Shown piece by piece: positions 45,022 to 54,990 of a DNA stretch of 64,000 nt. Source of the stretch: Thermodesulfovibrio sp. (GTDB taxonomy: Bacteria > Nitrospirota > Thermodesulfovibrionia > Thermodesulfovibrionales > Thermodesulfovibrionaceae); contig JANXBK010000005.1 of assembly GCA_025057595.1 (NCBI GenBank), positions 28,849 to 92,848 of the forward strand, in the 5' to 3' direction. How positions within the stretch are numbered: position 1 is the stretch's first letter; every line of letters starts with the position of its first letter. The translations under genes were made by a program, and so were the position numbers. A model generated the notes under the pieces. It did no database searches. It was given only the letters and a program-made list of their open reading frames with translations, and was not told the origin of the DNA.

Positions 45022-46075
45022 TTATAAATCAAGGGTAAAAAAAGTTTTTGAAACAGTCTCTGAGTCGGATGGTTTTTTAATTACAAATATTAAAAACATT
45101 AAATATATTACAGGTTTTACTGGAAGCTTTGCTGTAGCTGTTATTACCGAGAAAGATTGCTACTTATTAGTTGATTTCCGTTATCTACAGCAGGCAAAAA
45201 TGCAAACAAGAGCCGAAATAGTTTATTTTAAGAACTCTTGGATAGAAAGATTAAAAGATCTCTTATCAGAACTTAAAATAAAGAAGCTTTCTTTTGAGAC
45301 TTCCTGCTCATTTGAGATATACCAGAAACTAAAGGAAACTCTAGACATAGAGCTTATTCCACAAAACTACAAAATTGAAAAATTAAGAGCCATAAAGGAA
45401 GACAAAGAAATAGAAAACATTAAACAAGCTATTAAAAAAGCTGAAACAGCATTTTTAAATATTAAACACTTAATAAAAGAGGGTGTTACCGAAAAAGCAA
45501 TTGCAAAAGCCTTAGAAGAGGAGATAAAAAATTTTGGCTCAGAAACTTTGCCTTTCTCAGTGATTGTGGCATCAGGAAAAAACTCTTCAATGCCTCATTG
45601 GAGAAGCTCAGATAAAACTCTAAATTCAGGAGATTTCGTCATAATTGATTGGGGTGCTGAGCACAATGGATATTTCTCTGATATGACAAGAACATTTATA
45701 ATAGGAAATGCTACAGAAAAGCAGATTGAGATTTACAGTATTGTTAATAAGGCAAGAGCCTCTGCAATAGAGCATTGTAAAGCTGGTGTAATAGCTAAAG
45801 AAATTGACGCAATAGCAAGAGATTTGATAAAAAATTCAAATTATGGAGAAAAATTTGGACACGGTTTAGGACACGGAGTCGGACTTGATGTCCATGAATT
45901 ACCTAAGATTAATCATTACTCAGAAGAAATCATTACCGAAGGAATGGTTTTCACAATTGAGCCAGGAATTTATATTGAAGAATTTGGAGGTGTAAGGATA
46001 GAAGATATGGTTCTAATAAACAAAGGTGCTGCGGTAGTATTAACAACTCTTCCAAGAGATTTAGAAATCCTGTAA
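45011..46075 (+). CDS. pepP: M24 family Xaa-Pro aminopeptidase
   Basis: Cleaves the N-terminal residue before proline. The creatinase-like N-domain (1-125) is followed by the M24 pita-bread domain with all five metal ligands: Asp in IIDWGAE and SDMTRTF, His in GHGLGHGVGLDVHE, Glu in FTIEPGIYI and GVRIEDM. 354 aa. It starts at a TTG inside the end of coaBC. PepQ-type dipeptidase cannot be excluded. It precedes efp, as is common. Confidence 0.9.
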   Translation: MDFDYKSRVKKVFETVSESDGFLITNIKNIKYITGFTGSFAVAVITEKDCYLLVDFRYLQQAKMQTRAEIVYFKNSWIERLKDLLSELKIKKLSFETSCSFEIYQKLKETLDIELIPQNYKIEKLRAIKEDKEIENIKQAIKKAETAFLNIKHLIKEGVTEKAIAKALEEEIKNFGSETLPFSVIVASGKNSSMPHWRSSDKTLNSGDFVIIDWGAEHNGYFSDMTRTFIIGNATEKQIEIYSIVNKARASAIEHCKAGVIAKEIDAIARDLIKNSNYGEKFGHGLGHGVGLDVHELPKINHYSEEIITEGMVFTIEPGIYIEEFGGVRIEDMVLINKGAAVVLTTLPRDLEIL

Positions 46076-46085
46076 GGAGGTGCAA

Positions 46086-46649
46086 ATGATTTCAACTTCA
46101 GAGTTTAAAAAGGGACTTAAGATTGTATACAAAGGCGAACCTTACGAAATACTTGAATTTCAACATGTTAAAATGCAACAGAGAGCTCCAATTGTAAGAA
46201 CAAAGATTAAGAATCTTAAAACAGGAAGAGTTCTTGAGGAAAACTTTCCAGCAGGTGAAAAATTTGAAAAACCAGAGCTTGAAGAAAAGCAGATGCAATA
46301 TCTTTACTCTGAGGGTAACAACTATGTATTTATGGATATGGAAAGCTTTGAGCAGATCTCTATACCAAAAGAAAGAATCGGAGATGTAGTTTATTATATA
46401 AAGGAAGAGATGATAGTTAATGTTATTTACTATAAAGGACAGCCTCTTGTGATTGAACCACCTATGTTTGTGGAGTTAAGAGTTGTTGAAACAGAGCCTG
46501 CATTTAAGGGAGATACAGCATCTGGAGGAACAAAACCTGCTAAGTTAGAAACCGGGCTTACAATAAAAGTTCCATTCCATATTCAAGTTGGAGATCTATT
46601 AAAAATAGATACAAGAACTGCTGAATACATAGAAAAAGTAAAGGAGTAA
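46086..46649 (+). CDS. efp: translation elongation factor P
   Basis: EF-P relieves ribosome stalling at polyproline. Three beta-barrel domains; the final one ends in GDLLKIDTRTAEYIEKV. 187 aa from ATG 46086, set by AAGGAGG 5 nt upstream; the track start GTG 46080 lies inside that ribosome site. The domain-I loop reads VKMQQRAPIVRTK where E. coli has VKPGKGQAF: position 34 (the modified Lys) is Gln here, with Arg next. Thus no EpmA-type lysine modification site is evident. Confidence 0.94.
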   Translation: MISTSEFKKGLKIVYKGEPYEILEFQHVKMQQRAPIVRTKIKNLKTGRVLEENFPAGEKFEKPELEEKQMQYLYSEGNNYVFMDMESFEQISIPKERIGDVVYYIKEEMIVNVIYYKGQPLVIEPPMFVELRVVETEPAFKGDTASGGTKPAKLETGLTIKVPFHIQVGDLLKIDTRTAEYIEKVKE

Positions 46650-46652
46650 AAA

Positions 46653-47087
46653 ATGGAACTGGATGAGATAAAAGATATTATATCTTTTCTTAAGCAGACA
46701 GATGTAACAGAGCTTATAATTGAAAAGGAAGGCTTTAAGGTAAGAATTAAAAGAGGAAGTCTTTATGCTCCAATTGAAATCACAAAAGCACCTACGATTC
46801 CTCAAGAAATACCAACAAAGGAAGTGATAAAAGAAGAAGAGATTCTTCATACAATTGTCTCACCTTTAGTGGGCATTTTTTACAGATCGCCTTCTCCTGA
46901 TGCTCAACCTTTTGTTGAGGTAGGCTCCCGAGTTGAAAAGGGTCAAGTTGTATGCATTATTGAAGCTATGAAAATAATGAATGAGATTGAAAGTGATGTA
47001 TCTGGCATTATAAAAAAGATTCTTGTTGAAAACGGACAACCTGTTGAGTATGGAGAGCCTCTTTTCTTAGTTGAGGTTGACAAATAA
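46653..47087 (+). CDS. accB: acetyl-CoA carboxylase biotin carboxyl carrier protein
   Basis: Carries biotin for fatty-acid synthesis. The C-terminal biotinyl domain (about 68-144) has the attachment motif [12 protein letters not shown]; the N-terminal helix [20 protein letters not shown] is typical of AccB, with a short linker. 144 aa. It follows efp by 3 bp and overlaps accC by one base. Confidence 0.95.
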   Translation: MELDEIKDIISFLKQTDVTELIIEKEGFKVRIKRGSLYAPIEITKAPTIPQEIPTKEVIKEEEILHTIVSPLVGIFYRSPSPDAQPFVEVGSRVEKGQVVCIIEAMKIMNEIESDVSGIIKKILVENGQPVEYGEPLFLVEVDK

Positions 47088-48436
47088 TGGAGCTTTTCAA
47101 AAAGATATTAATTGCAAATCGGGGAGAGATAGCAGTAAGAATAATAAGAGCCTGTAAAGAACTTGGTATAAAAACAGTAGCTGTGTATTCAGAGGCAGAC
47201 AGAGACTCCCTTCATGTTAAACTTGCTGATGAAGCAGTTTGTATTGGACCAGCAAATCCTACTCACAGCTACTTAAATATTACTGCAATTCTTTCTGCTG
47301 CAGAAATTACTGATGCTGAAGCCATTCATCCCGGATATGGATTTCTTTCAGAGAATGCTCAATTTGCTGAAGCTTGTATACATTCTGGTATTACTTTTAT
47401 TGGTCCTACTCCTGAAAATATTAGAATTGGCGGAGATAAAGCAAAGGCAAGACAGATTCTAAAAAGAAAAGGAATTCCAGTAGTTCCTGGAAGTGATGGT
47501 CCTGTCAGTTCAGAGGAAGCCTGTATGAAGGTAATTAAAAAGATTGGACTACCTATAGTCTTCAAAGCATCTGCTGGTGGTGGTGGAAGAGGAATGAGAG
47601 TAGTTAAAGAAGAAAAAGAAATTGAACAAGCATTTTTTATGGCACAAAGAGAGGCACTTGCTGCATTTGGTAATGGCGAGCTTTATATCGAAAAATACTT
47701 CCCAAAGATAAGACATATTGAAATACAAATTCTTGCTGACAAACAGGGAAACATAGTTTATCTTGGAGAAAGAGACTGTACAATTCAGAGAAGACATCAA
47801 AAACTATTAGAAGAGGCTCCAAGTCCGGTTTTAAACGAAAAACTAAGAAAAAAAATCGGTGAGTATGCTATAAAGGCTGCTAAAGCACTTAAATATAGAA
47901 ATGCTGGAACTTTTGAGTTTATTGTGGATGAAGATTTAAATCCCTACTTTATTGAAATTAACACCAGAGTACAAGTAGAACATCCAATTACAGAGATGAT
48001 TACAGACATTGACATTATTAAAGAACAAATCAAAATCGCATATGGCTATCCCTTATCGTTTAAGCAACATGATATAAAATTTCGTGGACATGCTATAGAA
48101 TGCCGAATTAATGCTGAAGATCCAGAAAAATTTACTCCCTCTCCTGGAGTAGTAGAGTTTTTACATTTTGCAGGAGGACCTGGTATTAGAGTTGATAGTT
48201 ATCTTTATCAAGGCTGTAAAGTTTCACCCTACTATGACTCTTTAGTAGCAAAAATAATTGCCTATGGAACAAACAGACAAGAGGCTATCTTAAGAATGAA
48301 GAGAGCTTTGGAAGAAACTGTGATAAAAGGGATTTCCACTAATATTCCCTTTTTCCTTAAAGTATTAGTCCATCCTGATTTTATAAAGGGTAAGTATTTT
48401 ACGGATTTTATTAATTTTATAAATTTTTATAAATAA
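47087..48436 (+). CDS. accC: acetyl-CoA carboxylase biotin carboxylase subunit
   Basis: Carboxylates biotin on AccB using ATP and bicarbonate. ATP-grasp enzyme, 449 aa: KILIANRGEIAVRIIRACKE opening, the HPGYGFLSEN motif, glycine-rich KASAGGGGRGMR loop, ERDCTIQRRHQKL, and the catalytic NTRVQVEHPITEM. No deviation from family. Translationally linked to accB and thiE-like by one-base overlaps. Confidence 0.96.
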   Translation: MELFKKILIANRGEIAVRIIRACKELGIKTVAVYSEADRDSLHVKLADEAVCIGPANPTHSYLNITAILSAAEITDAEAIHPGYGFLSENAQFAEACIHSGITFIGPTPENIRIGGDKAKARQILKRKGIPVVPGSDGPVSSEEACMKVIKKIGLPIVFKASAGGGGRGMRVVKEEKEIEQAFFMAQREALAAFGNGELYIEKYFPKIRHIEIQILADKQGNIVYLGERDCTIQRRHQKLLEEAPSPVLNEKLRKKIGEYAIKAAKALKYRNAGTFEFIVDEDLNPYFIEINTRVQVEHPITEMITDIDIIKEQIKIAYGYPLSFKQHDIKFRGHAIECRINAEDPEKFTPSPGVVEFLHFAGGPGIRVDSYLYQGCKVSPYYDSLVAKIIAYGTNRQEAILRMKRALEETVIKGISTNIPFFLKVLVHPDFIKGKYFTDFINFINFYK

Positions 48437-49038
48437 TGAAAAATTTCAAATTGCCCTCAATCTGTCTTATAGTTTCCCATAAAGAAATACCAAAAAAGAC
48501 AGAAGAAGCATTAAAAGCAGGAGTTAGATGGATTCAATACAGAGAAAAAGAATTAAGCCGAAGAGAAACCCTCTATTATTCCTATAAAGTTAGAGAACTT
48601 ACAGAAAAATACAATGCTTTACTTACAATAAACGATTATTTGGATATCGCTATTTTAGTAGAATCTCAAGGACTACATCTTGGACAGGAGGACCTTCCAG
48701 TAGAGGTTGCAAAAAAATTTTTTTCTGGTCTTATAGGCCTGTCAACCCATGATCTTAAAGAAGCAGAGGAAGCTGTAGTCAAAAAAGCAGACTATATTGG
48801 TTTTGGCCCTATATTTTTTACTACCACAAAAAAAGATGCACTTGAACCAAGAGGAATTGATATGCTATCTTTGATTTTAAAAAAAGTAAAAATCCCAGTT
48901 GTTGCAATTGGTGGAATACAAAAAGAAAATTTAGACGAATTAAAAAATATAGGATGTAAACATATTGCTGTAGCATCTGGAATTCTGGAGGGAGATGTTA
49001 TAAAGAATGTTGAATTTTTCTTAAAGTTTTTTAATTAA
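48436..49038 (+). CDS. thiamine phosphate synthase (ThiE/TenI family)
   Basis: A 200-aa TIM-barrel protein. Motifs match ThiE: WIQYREKELSRRE for pyrophosphate binding, LTINDYLDIA, GLHLGQEDLPVEVAKK, IGLSTHD, DYIGFGPIFFTTTKKD and VVAIGGI. ThiE couples the thiazole and pyrimidine halves of thiamine; TenI-like isomerases look alike, so the symbol is withheld. It ends the biosynthetic part of the operon just before the chemosensory cluster. Confidence 0.85.
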   Translation: MKNFKLPSICLIVSHKEIPKKTEEALKAGVRWIQYREKELSRRETLYYSYKVRELTEKYNALLTINDYLDIAILVESQGLHLGQEDLPVEVAKKFFSGLIGLSTHDLKEAEEAVVKKADYIGFGPIFFTTTKKDALEPRGIDMLSLILKKVKIPVVAIGGIQKENLDELKNIGCKHIAVASGILEGDVIKNVEFFLKFFN

Positions 49039-49040
49039 TT

Positions 49041-49586
49041 ATGAAAAAAAATATAGCTGATATTGCTAAAAATCTTAACGATGACAGACAAACAGGAATG
49101 CTTACAATTGCTTTTTCTAATGAAAAAAATCTCTTAAAAATATATTTCAAAGAAGGTCAAATTTATCATATATCTCTTGGAAATAAAAAAGGTATGGAGT
49201 GTCTGAAAGAATTGTCAGCTAAAGAACCTTTATCTTGCAATTTTATACCTCAAATTACTGTTGATTTAAAAAGTGAGATATCTTCAACTGAAGATGTGAT
49301 TAAAATCTTGAAAGATATGAATAAATCTGCAGCTTATGGGAATTTTCAACAAAGTTTTGATCTTTCCAAGATAAAAGAAGAAATAAAAGTAGCATTAATA
49401 AGACAGATTGGACCTATAGGTGGAAAAATCATAGAAAAATACATTCAAGAAAAGTGGACACCCTCTACTCCACCAACAAAAGAAGATTTTTTAAAACTGT
49501 TTGATATGCTTAAAGATGAAATAGAAGATCCAGCCTCAAGAAAAGATTTTTTAGCTGAAGTAAATAAAATTATTGGAGGTGTATAA
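49041..49586 (+). CDS. DUF4388/PATAN-like domain protein
   Basis: A 181-aa cytoplasmic protein. Residues about 5-60 (TGMLTIAFSN, then LKIYFKEGQIYHISLGNKKG) fit the DUF4388 (PATAN) fold seen in PatA-type response regulators. The C-terminal part is helical with RQIGPIGGKIIEKYIQEKW, a pattern found in other DUF4388 proteins but unnamed. It opens the chemosensory cluster, 3 bp after thiE-like, and may relay or sense signals between receptor and CheA. Confidence 0.6.
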   Translation: MKKNIADIAKNLNDDRQTGMLTIAFSNEKNLLKIYFKEGQIYHISLGNKKGMECLKELSAKEPLSCNFIPQITVDLKSEISSTEDVIKILKDMNKSAAYGNFQQSFDLSKIKEEIKVALIRQIGPIGGKIIEKYIQEKWTPSTPPTKEDFLKLFDMLKDEIEDPASRKDFLAEVNKIIGGV

Positions 49587-50717
49587 ATGAAAATAGAATT
49601 AGGCTTGCGAGCTGGAATAGCTTTGCCACTTCTGGCAACACTAATTGTCGGAATGAGTGTTCTCGCAGTCTTCAACTATATAATGCAGTTGAGTGCTTTA
49701 AAGGAAGAGGAAAAAAGAAGTATAGAAATGGCTGTAAATACTGCTCAAGTTTTTCTCGATACTTCCACATTTCATTATCAACAGATGGCAGCTTTGGTAT
49801 CCAAACTTCCAGATGTTCAAGAAGCAGTAAGTAGAAGAGACAGAAGTCGATTAATAGATAAATTTTTACCTTCCTATACTTATTTAAAAGAAAACTTTGG
49901 TCTAGCTCAATTTCATTTTCATATTCCACCATCTATATCTTTACTTAGACTTCATGATTTGTCTACCTATGGTGATGATATATCAAAAGAAAGAAAAACT
50001 GTCGTGCAAGTAGAAGCAACAAAAAAGGGACTAAGGGGTATAGAAATTGGCTTAGGAGGTGCTGGATTAAGAGGAGTTGAGCCAATATTTTACAGAGGTA
50101 GTTATGTAGGTAGTATCGATTTTGGTGGAGGATTTAAGCCAGAAGTTGAGCAACTTAAAAAGGCACTTAATGCTGAAGTGGGAGTTTTTATAAATAAAGA
50201 TTTACTTTTAGCCTGGCCTGGACTAAAAGATATAAAACATACAATTGGTAGATGGATTAGTCTTCATTTTACAGGAGAGGATCCCAAACTTTTTGTATCT
50301 GAAAGCTCATTGAAAAAAGCCTCTGAAACAAAAGATAAATATTATTCAGAAATTGTGTCTCAACTTGGTAAAGAGTTTATTGCCATATATGTACCCCTTA
50401 AAGATTTTTCAGGAAAATTCATAGGTTTTATTTATATCATTAAAGAAAGAATTCTTAGTCCTGTTAAGTTATTTACAATTCTTGGTATTAATATTATTGT
50501 TTATATTGTAATGCTTACAGTTATAGCACTACTAATCGGATATGGAATGAATAAGTTTGTTATTAATCCGATTTTATCTTTAACAAGAGCTACTGAAGAA
50601 ATCTCGATGGGAAAAGTAACTCAAAAAGTAGAAGTAAAAGATGCGAGAGGCGAAATAGCAGTCTTAGCAAAAGCTATTGAAAGAATGCGTATAACAATGA
50701 AAAAACTTCTTGAATAA
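49587..50717 (+). CDS. Cache-HAMP transmembrane sensor without output domain
   Basis: A 376-aa membrane protein: helix 1 at about 9-31 (ALPLLATLIVGMSVLAVF), an extracytoplasmic single-Cache-like domain (about 35-295; GLAQFHFHIPPSISLLRLHD and GLRGVEPIFYRGSYVGSIDFGG), helix 2 (about 300-322), and a HAMP domain (FVINPILSLTRATEEIS ... AKAIERMRI) at the very end. Chemoreceptors and kinases continue after HAMP, but this stops. AGGTGTATAA precedes the ATG, right after the DUF4388 gene. It may pair with the MCP at 54980-56401. Confidence 0.8.
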   Translation: MKIELGLRAGIALPLLATLIVGMSVLAVFNYIMQLSALKEEEKRSIEMAVNTAQVFLDTSTFHYQQMAALVSKLPDVQEAVSRRDRSRLIDKFLPSYTYLKENFGLAQFHFHIPPSISLLRLHDLSTYGDDISKERKTVVQVEATKKGLRGIEIGLGGAGLRGVEPIFYRGSYVGSIDFGGGFKPEVEQLKKALNAEVGVFINKDLLLAWPGLKDIKHTIGRWISLHFTGEDPKLFVSESSLKKASETKDKYYSEIVSQLGKEFIAIYVPLKDFSGKFIGFIYIIKERILSPVKLFTILGINIIVYIVMLTVIALLIGYGMNKFVINPILSLTRATEEISMGKVTQKVEVKDARGEIAVLAKAIERMRITMKKLLE

Positions 50718-50727
50718 GGAGAAAAAA

Positions 50728-51975
50728 ATGAAAGCTAAAATTTTAATAGTAGATGATAGCCCACTTGTAAGAAAGTTAGCGGAAGTGTCCTTACAAGAGG
50801 CAGGATATGAGGTTTACACAGCAAGTGATGGAGAGGAAGGATTAAGAGTAGCAGAGGTTGTTAAACCTGAACTTATTTTAGTTGATTTTATTATGCCTAA
50901 GATGACAGGCTCTCAATTCTGCAAAATTCTCAAAGAAAATAAAGATTTAAAAGATATTCCTATAATCTTAATTACCGGAAAAGGCGAAACTGTTGGACAA
51001 GCATTTATAGAGAAATACTCAGTTTTAGACTACATAATAAAACCCTTTAAATCAGAAGAATTAGTTGAGAAAATAGATAAAATTTTAAGTGAGATTGTTA
51101 TACAAAAAGAAACAGTTGAAGAAATTTTTGAAACAGAGCCTTTTTCTACTGAAGAAGTAGAAATATTCTTTGAGGAATCTGAATATGAGGAACAAAAATT
51201 GAAGACAGCTGAACAAATAGAAGAATATGAAAAAATTGAGGAAACTCCAGAGTTAGAAAAAGTTTTAGAGTCTGAAGAAATTCCAGAGTTCATAGAGCCA
51301 AGATTCGAAGAAACTGAAATACAAGAAATAAAAGAAGAGCTGTTATTTGAGGATATTTCAGTCCCTGAAGAGGCTATTTCCGAATCTGAAGAGGTTTTAT
51401 CAGTTGAAGAAACTAAGGTTGAAGAATTTGAAAAGACAGAAGAAGTTCCCAGTATTCCAGAAATCTCAGAGGAGATATCTCAAAAACCTATCTTTTTTGA
51501 TTTGGAAGCTATTGAAAAAATAATAGACGACAAATTTATGTCTATTTTACAAAATATAGATTATTCAATTGAAGGAATAATGAAAAAGTATGGTTTAGTA
51601 AGAGAGCCATCGAATATTTTACACGGAACAGTAAGTTACTTTAAACTTCAAGACATTTTTCTTTTTATCAGTTCTAATAAATTAACTGGTTTACTTTATT
51701 TTTATGGAAAAGGCACTGTATCAGAATTTTTATTTATAGATGGAATGATAGTTTATGGAATATCAAATTTACAAAAGCAAAAAATCAGCAATAAACTACT
51801 TAAGGATCTCAATAATCAAGAAATAAAAGAAATAACAATTGAAACTCTCAATTTTCTCAAAAGATATTCTGCAGAGTTTTTCAGTTTTGAGAAGAAAGAT
51901 TTACTTGATTATGAAATGTTAAATAAAATAAAATATAATCCAATTGAACTTTTTTCCTTAATTGATTTAACTTAA
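50728..51975 (+). CDS. response regulator: REC domain, Glu-rich linker, DUF4388
   Basis: About 415 aa. The N-terminal receiver domain has ILIVDDSP, phospho-acceptor Asp in LILVDFIMPKMTG and the Lys in DYIIKPFKSEE. About 130 residues of glutamate-rich linker follow. The C-terminal domain (about 285-415; GTVSYFKLQDIFLFISSNKL, then GTVSEFLFIDGMIVYG) is DUF4388/PATAN. PatA-like regulators with these domains act in phototaxis and twitching. ATG 50728 is used because AAGGAG lies before it; the track TTG is upstream of that site. Confidence 0.85.
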   Translation: MKAKILIVDDSPLVRKLAEVSLQEAGYEVYTASDGEEGLRVAEVVKPELILVDFIMPKMTGSQFCKILKENKDLKDIPIILITGKGETVGQAFIEKYSVLDYIIKPFKSEELVEKIDKILSEIVIQKETVEEIFETEPFSTEEVEIFFEESEYEEQKLKTAEQIEEYEKIEETPELEKVLESEEIPEFIEPRFEETEIQEIKEELLFEDISVPEEAISESEEVLSVEETKVEEFEKTEEVPSIPEISEEISQKPIFFDLEAIEKIIDDKFMSILQNIDYSIEGIMKKYGLVREPSNILHGTVSYFKLQDIFLFISSNKLTGLLYFYGKGTVSEFLFIDGMIVYGISNLQKQKISNKLLKDLNNQEIKEITIETLNFLKRYSAEFFSFEKKDLLDYEMLNKIKYNPIELFSLIDLT

Positions 51976-51989
51976 ATAGAGGTGAACAG

Positions 51990-52358
51990 ATGCCAAAAGT
52001 TTTGGTTGCAGAAGACTCGATGACAGATGCAAAATATATTGAATCTATTCTTACAGATAAAGACTTTGAAGTTGTATTAGCAAGAGATGGAGAGGAGGCA
52101 GAGAATTTTATAAAATCTGAGGAAAAATTTGATTTAGTAATACTAGATGTAATTATGCCAAAGAAAAATGGTTTTCAAATATGTAGAGAAATTAAAAGAA
52201 ATGAAAAAACAAAGAATATTCCCGTGATACTTGTTACATCAAAAAAGGAAGAATCAGATATTTATTGGGGTAAGATGCAAGGCGCGGACGAATATATAAC
52301 CAAACCATTTGAACCTATTGATCTTTTAGCTGCAATAAAAAGATGCCTGAAGAAGTGA
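51990..52358 (+). CDS. CheY-like single-domain response regulator
   Basis: A 122-aa stand-alone receiver: VLVAEDSMTDAKYIE (acid pair), LVILDVIMPKKNG with the phospho-acceptor Asp, VTSKKE and the C-terminal Lys in EYITKPFEP. No output domain. Between REC-DUF4388 and cheW, similar to PilG/PilH in type IV pilus chemosensory systems. AGAGGTG precedes ATG. Overlaps cheW by 16 bp. Confidence 0.88.
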   Translation: MPKVLVAEDSMTDAKYIESILTDKDFEVVLARDGEEAENFIKSEEKFDLVILDVIMPKKNGFQICREIKRNEKTKNIPVILVTSKKEESDIYWGKMQGADEYITKPFEPIDLLAAIKRCLKK

Positions 52359-52747
52359 AAGAAGAAAGATCCTATTGTGTTTTTGGTGTAGGAGACAGAG
52401 AGTTTATAATACCGAAGGAGAATGTTGTCCAGATACTTGATATTACTAAAATTTTTCCAATTCCTGGTGCTCCTGACTATATTGTTGGAACACTCCCTGT
52501 AAGAGGAAAAATTATACCAGCAGTAGATTTAGCTAAAGTTTATAATATTGAAAGATTAAATTACTCAGAAAACAAACTTCTTGTTATAGAAGTAAATAAT
52601 GAAAAATTTGGAATCCTATCAGACATAACTCCCTTTTTTGTTAGTTTTGAGTCTGACATAGTTGTAGAAGACTACATTGATCCTGAGAAGCTTTTTGAAA
52701 AGTTAAAAGTTACATCTCCAAAAAGTCAAATTAAATCAAAGGAATGA
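52343..52747 (+). CDS. CheW-like coupling protein
   Basis: A 134-aa CheW domain (about 10-125): GDREFIIPKENVVQILDITK, then FPIPGAPDYIVGTLPVRGKIIP and VDLAKVY. It joins receptors to CheA. It is encoded between the CheY-like and CheA genes; the start lies in the end of the REC gene, and its stop overlaps the CheA ATG. Confidence 0.88.
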   Translation: MPEEVKEERSYCVFGVGDREFIIPKENVVQILDITKIFPIPGAPDYIVGTLPVRGKIIPAVDLAKVYNIERLNYSENKLLVIEVNNEKFGILSDITPFFVSFESDIVVEDYIDPEKLFEKLKVTSPKSQIKSKE

Positions 52748-54990
52748 TAACACAAAATGATTTAATAAGATACTTCTTTGTTGAAGCAGAGGAACATTTA
52801 AATACTCTAATAGAAGGTATAGAAGAACTTGAAAATAAAGGATTTAATAAAGATACAGTAGAAGCGCTTTTCAGAGCTACTCATACACTTAAAGGATCTG
52901 CATCTCTTGTAAAATTTGAGAAATTGGTCACTGTTGCACACAAACTTGAAGATCTTTTCGAAGCATTACTTAAAGGAGATTTAAAGTATCAAGAAAGTTT
53001 TATTTATCCCATTAAAAACTCTGTTAATACACTTGTTACTTTAGTTAATGAAATATCTCAAACTGGACAAGAAAAGAGTGAAATAAATAAAGCTTTACTT
53101 GAATCAATAGAAAATATTGTTACCAAAAAAGCTGTTCCAACTGAGTATATCGAAATTCCTACTTTTGAGGTTATGCCTATTTTAAATACTGTTAGAGTGG
53201 ATATAGGTCTAATTGAAAGTATCCTTACTTCTTTAGGAGAGGTACTGGTCCAAAAAAATACCGTTGCTGATAAAGAAAAACAATTAAATGACATTCTTGA
53301 AGAAATGTCAAAGTCTATCAAAAAACTTCTTAATGAAATTAACACATTTTCCGATAGATATTGGATAATGACTCAAGAAAAAGATCAAAAAGTTATAGAC
53401 AGCTTTTTTGTAGACTTTAGCGATCTTGAGTTTGATAGATACGATGAGTATCATATATTCTTAAGAAAACTTCAAGAAATAACAAATGATATAAATGAAA
53501 GTTTAATTTCCCTGTTTGAACTTATGAATGATATTTCCTATACTTTTAAGAATTTAGGTAGAGAAATCAACTTTTTAAAGGATTATCTTTTAGAAATGAG
53601 AATGATTCCTATTGGAAGACTTCTACATAGAATTTCGGAATCCGCAAAAGATATAGCAAGAAAATTAGGGAAAATGATAGATATTGAAATAAAGGGCTCT
53701 GATATAAAAATCGATAAGCCTATTTTTGACTCTCTGTATGAGCCCCTAATCCACATAATAAGAAATGCAATTGATCACGGAATTGAAAAGCAGGAAGAAC
53801 GAGCAAAACTGGGAAAACCTCAAATCGGAAAAATACTAATAGAAGCTAAAAAAGAAGGAAGAAATATTGTTATAAAAATAAAGGATGATGGTAAGGGAAT
53901 AGATTTTGAAAAAGTAAAAGAAATAGCGATTTATAAAGGACTATTAAATCCGAATCAAGCCCAATCCTTAACTAAAGAGGAGATTCTCTCTTATATATTT
54001 GCACCAGGTTTTTCTACCTCAGAGGATGTAGATTTTCAAAGTGGTAGAGGCATGGGACTTAATATTGTTAAAACAGCTATATCTAAACTAAAAGGTACAA
54101 TAGAAATATCTTCTGAATTAAACAAACAAACGATATTCACAGTAAAAATTCCTCAATCTTTAACAGTAACTAATCTTTTAATCTTTAAATCAAGAAATAT
54201 AGAGTTTGCGATACCAGTAGGATACTTAGAGGAAATACTTTACTTAGAGGATTTTCCTCAGCTACAAACTGAAAGAGTAATAATTCATAAAAACAAAACT
54301 ATACCTGTGAAGTTTTTCTCTGAGTTTTTCTTCTCTTCGAACGGTAAAGTTTTAGACAAAGGATTTATAATTGTCTTTAACTTTTCAGGTATAAGAAAAG
54401 GTCTTGTTGTAGAGGAAATATTGGGTCATGAAGAGGCAACTATACTACCTTTAGGAAAGTTTCTTGAAGGTTTAACCCAGTATACTGGTTATTTTATTTC
54501 TGGTAAAGGAACACCAAGATATGTTATTGATCCATTAAAAATATTTGAAGAAGAATTTATATTTGCCTCTGTTCAGGATAAATCCTTTGAACCCTATATC
54601 TATACTGGTTCTGTTTTAGTAGTGGATGATTCAATAAGTGTGAGAAAATCTCTTCAAAGCATTTTAGAAAATAAAAAAATTAGAGTTTTTACTGCTAAAG
54701 ATGGAGTTGAGGCATTAAATATACTTGAAAATAAATCAATAGATTTAATTATTACAGATCTTGAAATGCCTATTATGCATGGCTATGAGCTAATAAGTAG
54801 AATAAGAAAAGATCTAAGATTTAAAGACCTTCCTATTGTTGTTCTCACCTCAAGAGGCACTAAGAAACATGAAGAAAAAGCCATCTCCCTTGGTGCAGAT
54901 GGATATATAGTCAAACCTTTTGATGATAATGTAATATCTGAGATTTTAAAACGATTTCAGATATTAAAGAATAATCTTACTACACAATAA
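52744..54990 (+). CDS. hybrid CheA histidine kinase with C-terminal receiver
   Basis: 748 aa. HPt domain (1-110) with His47 in [10 protein letters not shown]; no P2 domain; dimerisation helices (about 190-305); HATPase with N box [11 protein letters not shown]1 DDGKGIDF, G2 [10 protein letters not shown]; CheW-like domain (about 475-590); and receiver domain with [10 protein letters not shown], phospho-acceptor Asp in [13 protein letters not shown] and Lys in GYIVKPFDD. This is the ChpA/PilL-like layout used for type IV pilus control rather than swimming. Its last 11 bp overlap the convergent MCP gene. Confidence 0.92.
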   Translation: MITQNDLIRYFFVEAEEHLNTLIEGIEELENKGFNKDTVEALFRATHTLKGSASLVKFEKLVTVAHKLEDLFEALLKGDLKYQESFIYPIKNSVNTLVTLVNEISQTGQEKSEINKALLESIENIVTKKAVPTEYIEIPTFEVMPILNTVRVDIGLIESILTSLGEVLVQKNTVADKEKQLNDILEEMSKSIKKLLNEINTFSDRYWIMTQEKDQKVIDSFFVDFSDLEFDRYDEYHIFLRKLQEITNDINESLISLFELMNDISYTFKNLGREINFLKDYLLEMRMIPIGRLLHRISESAKDIARKLGKMIDIEIKGSDIKIDKPIFDSLYEPLIHIIRNAIDHGIEKQEERAKLGKPQIGKILIEAKKEGRNIVIKIKDDGKGIDFEKVKEIAIYKGLLNPNQAQSLTKEEILSYIFAPGFSTSEDVDFQSGRGMGLNIVKTAISKLKGTIEISSELNKQTIFTVKIPQSLTVTNLLIFKSRNIEFAIPVGYLEEILYLEDFPQLQTERVIIHKNKTIPVKFFSEFFFSSNGKVLDKGFIIVFNFSGIRKGLVVEEILGHEEATILPLGKFLEGLTQYTGYFISGKGTPRYVIDPLKIFEEEFIFASVQDKSFEPYIYTGSVLVVDDSISVRKSLQSILENKKIRVFTAKDGVEALNILENKSIDLIITDLEMPIMHGYELISRIRKDLRFKDLPIVVLTSRGTKKHEEKAISLGADGYIVKPFDDNVISEILKRFQILKNNLTTQ

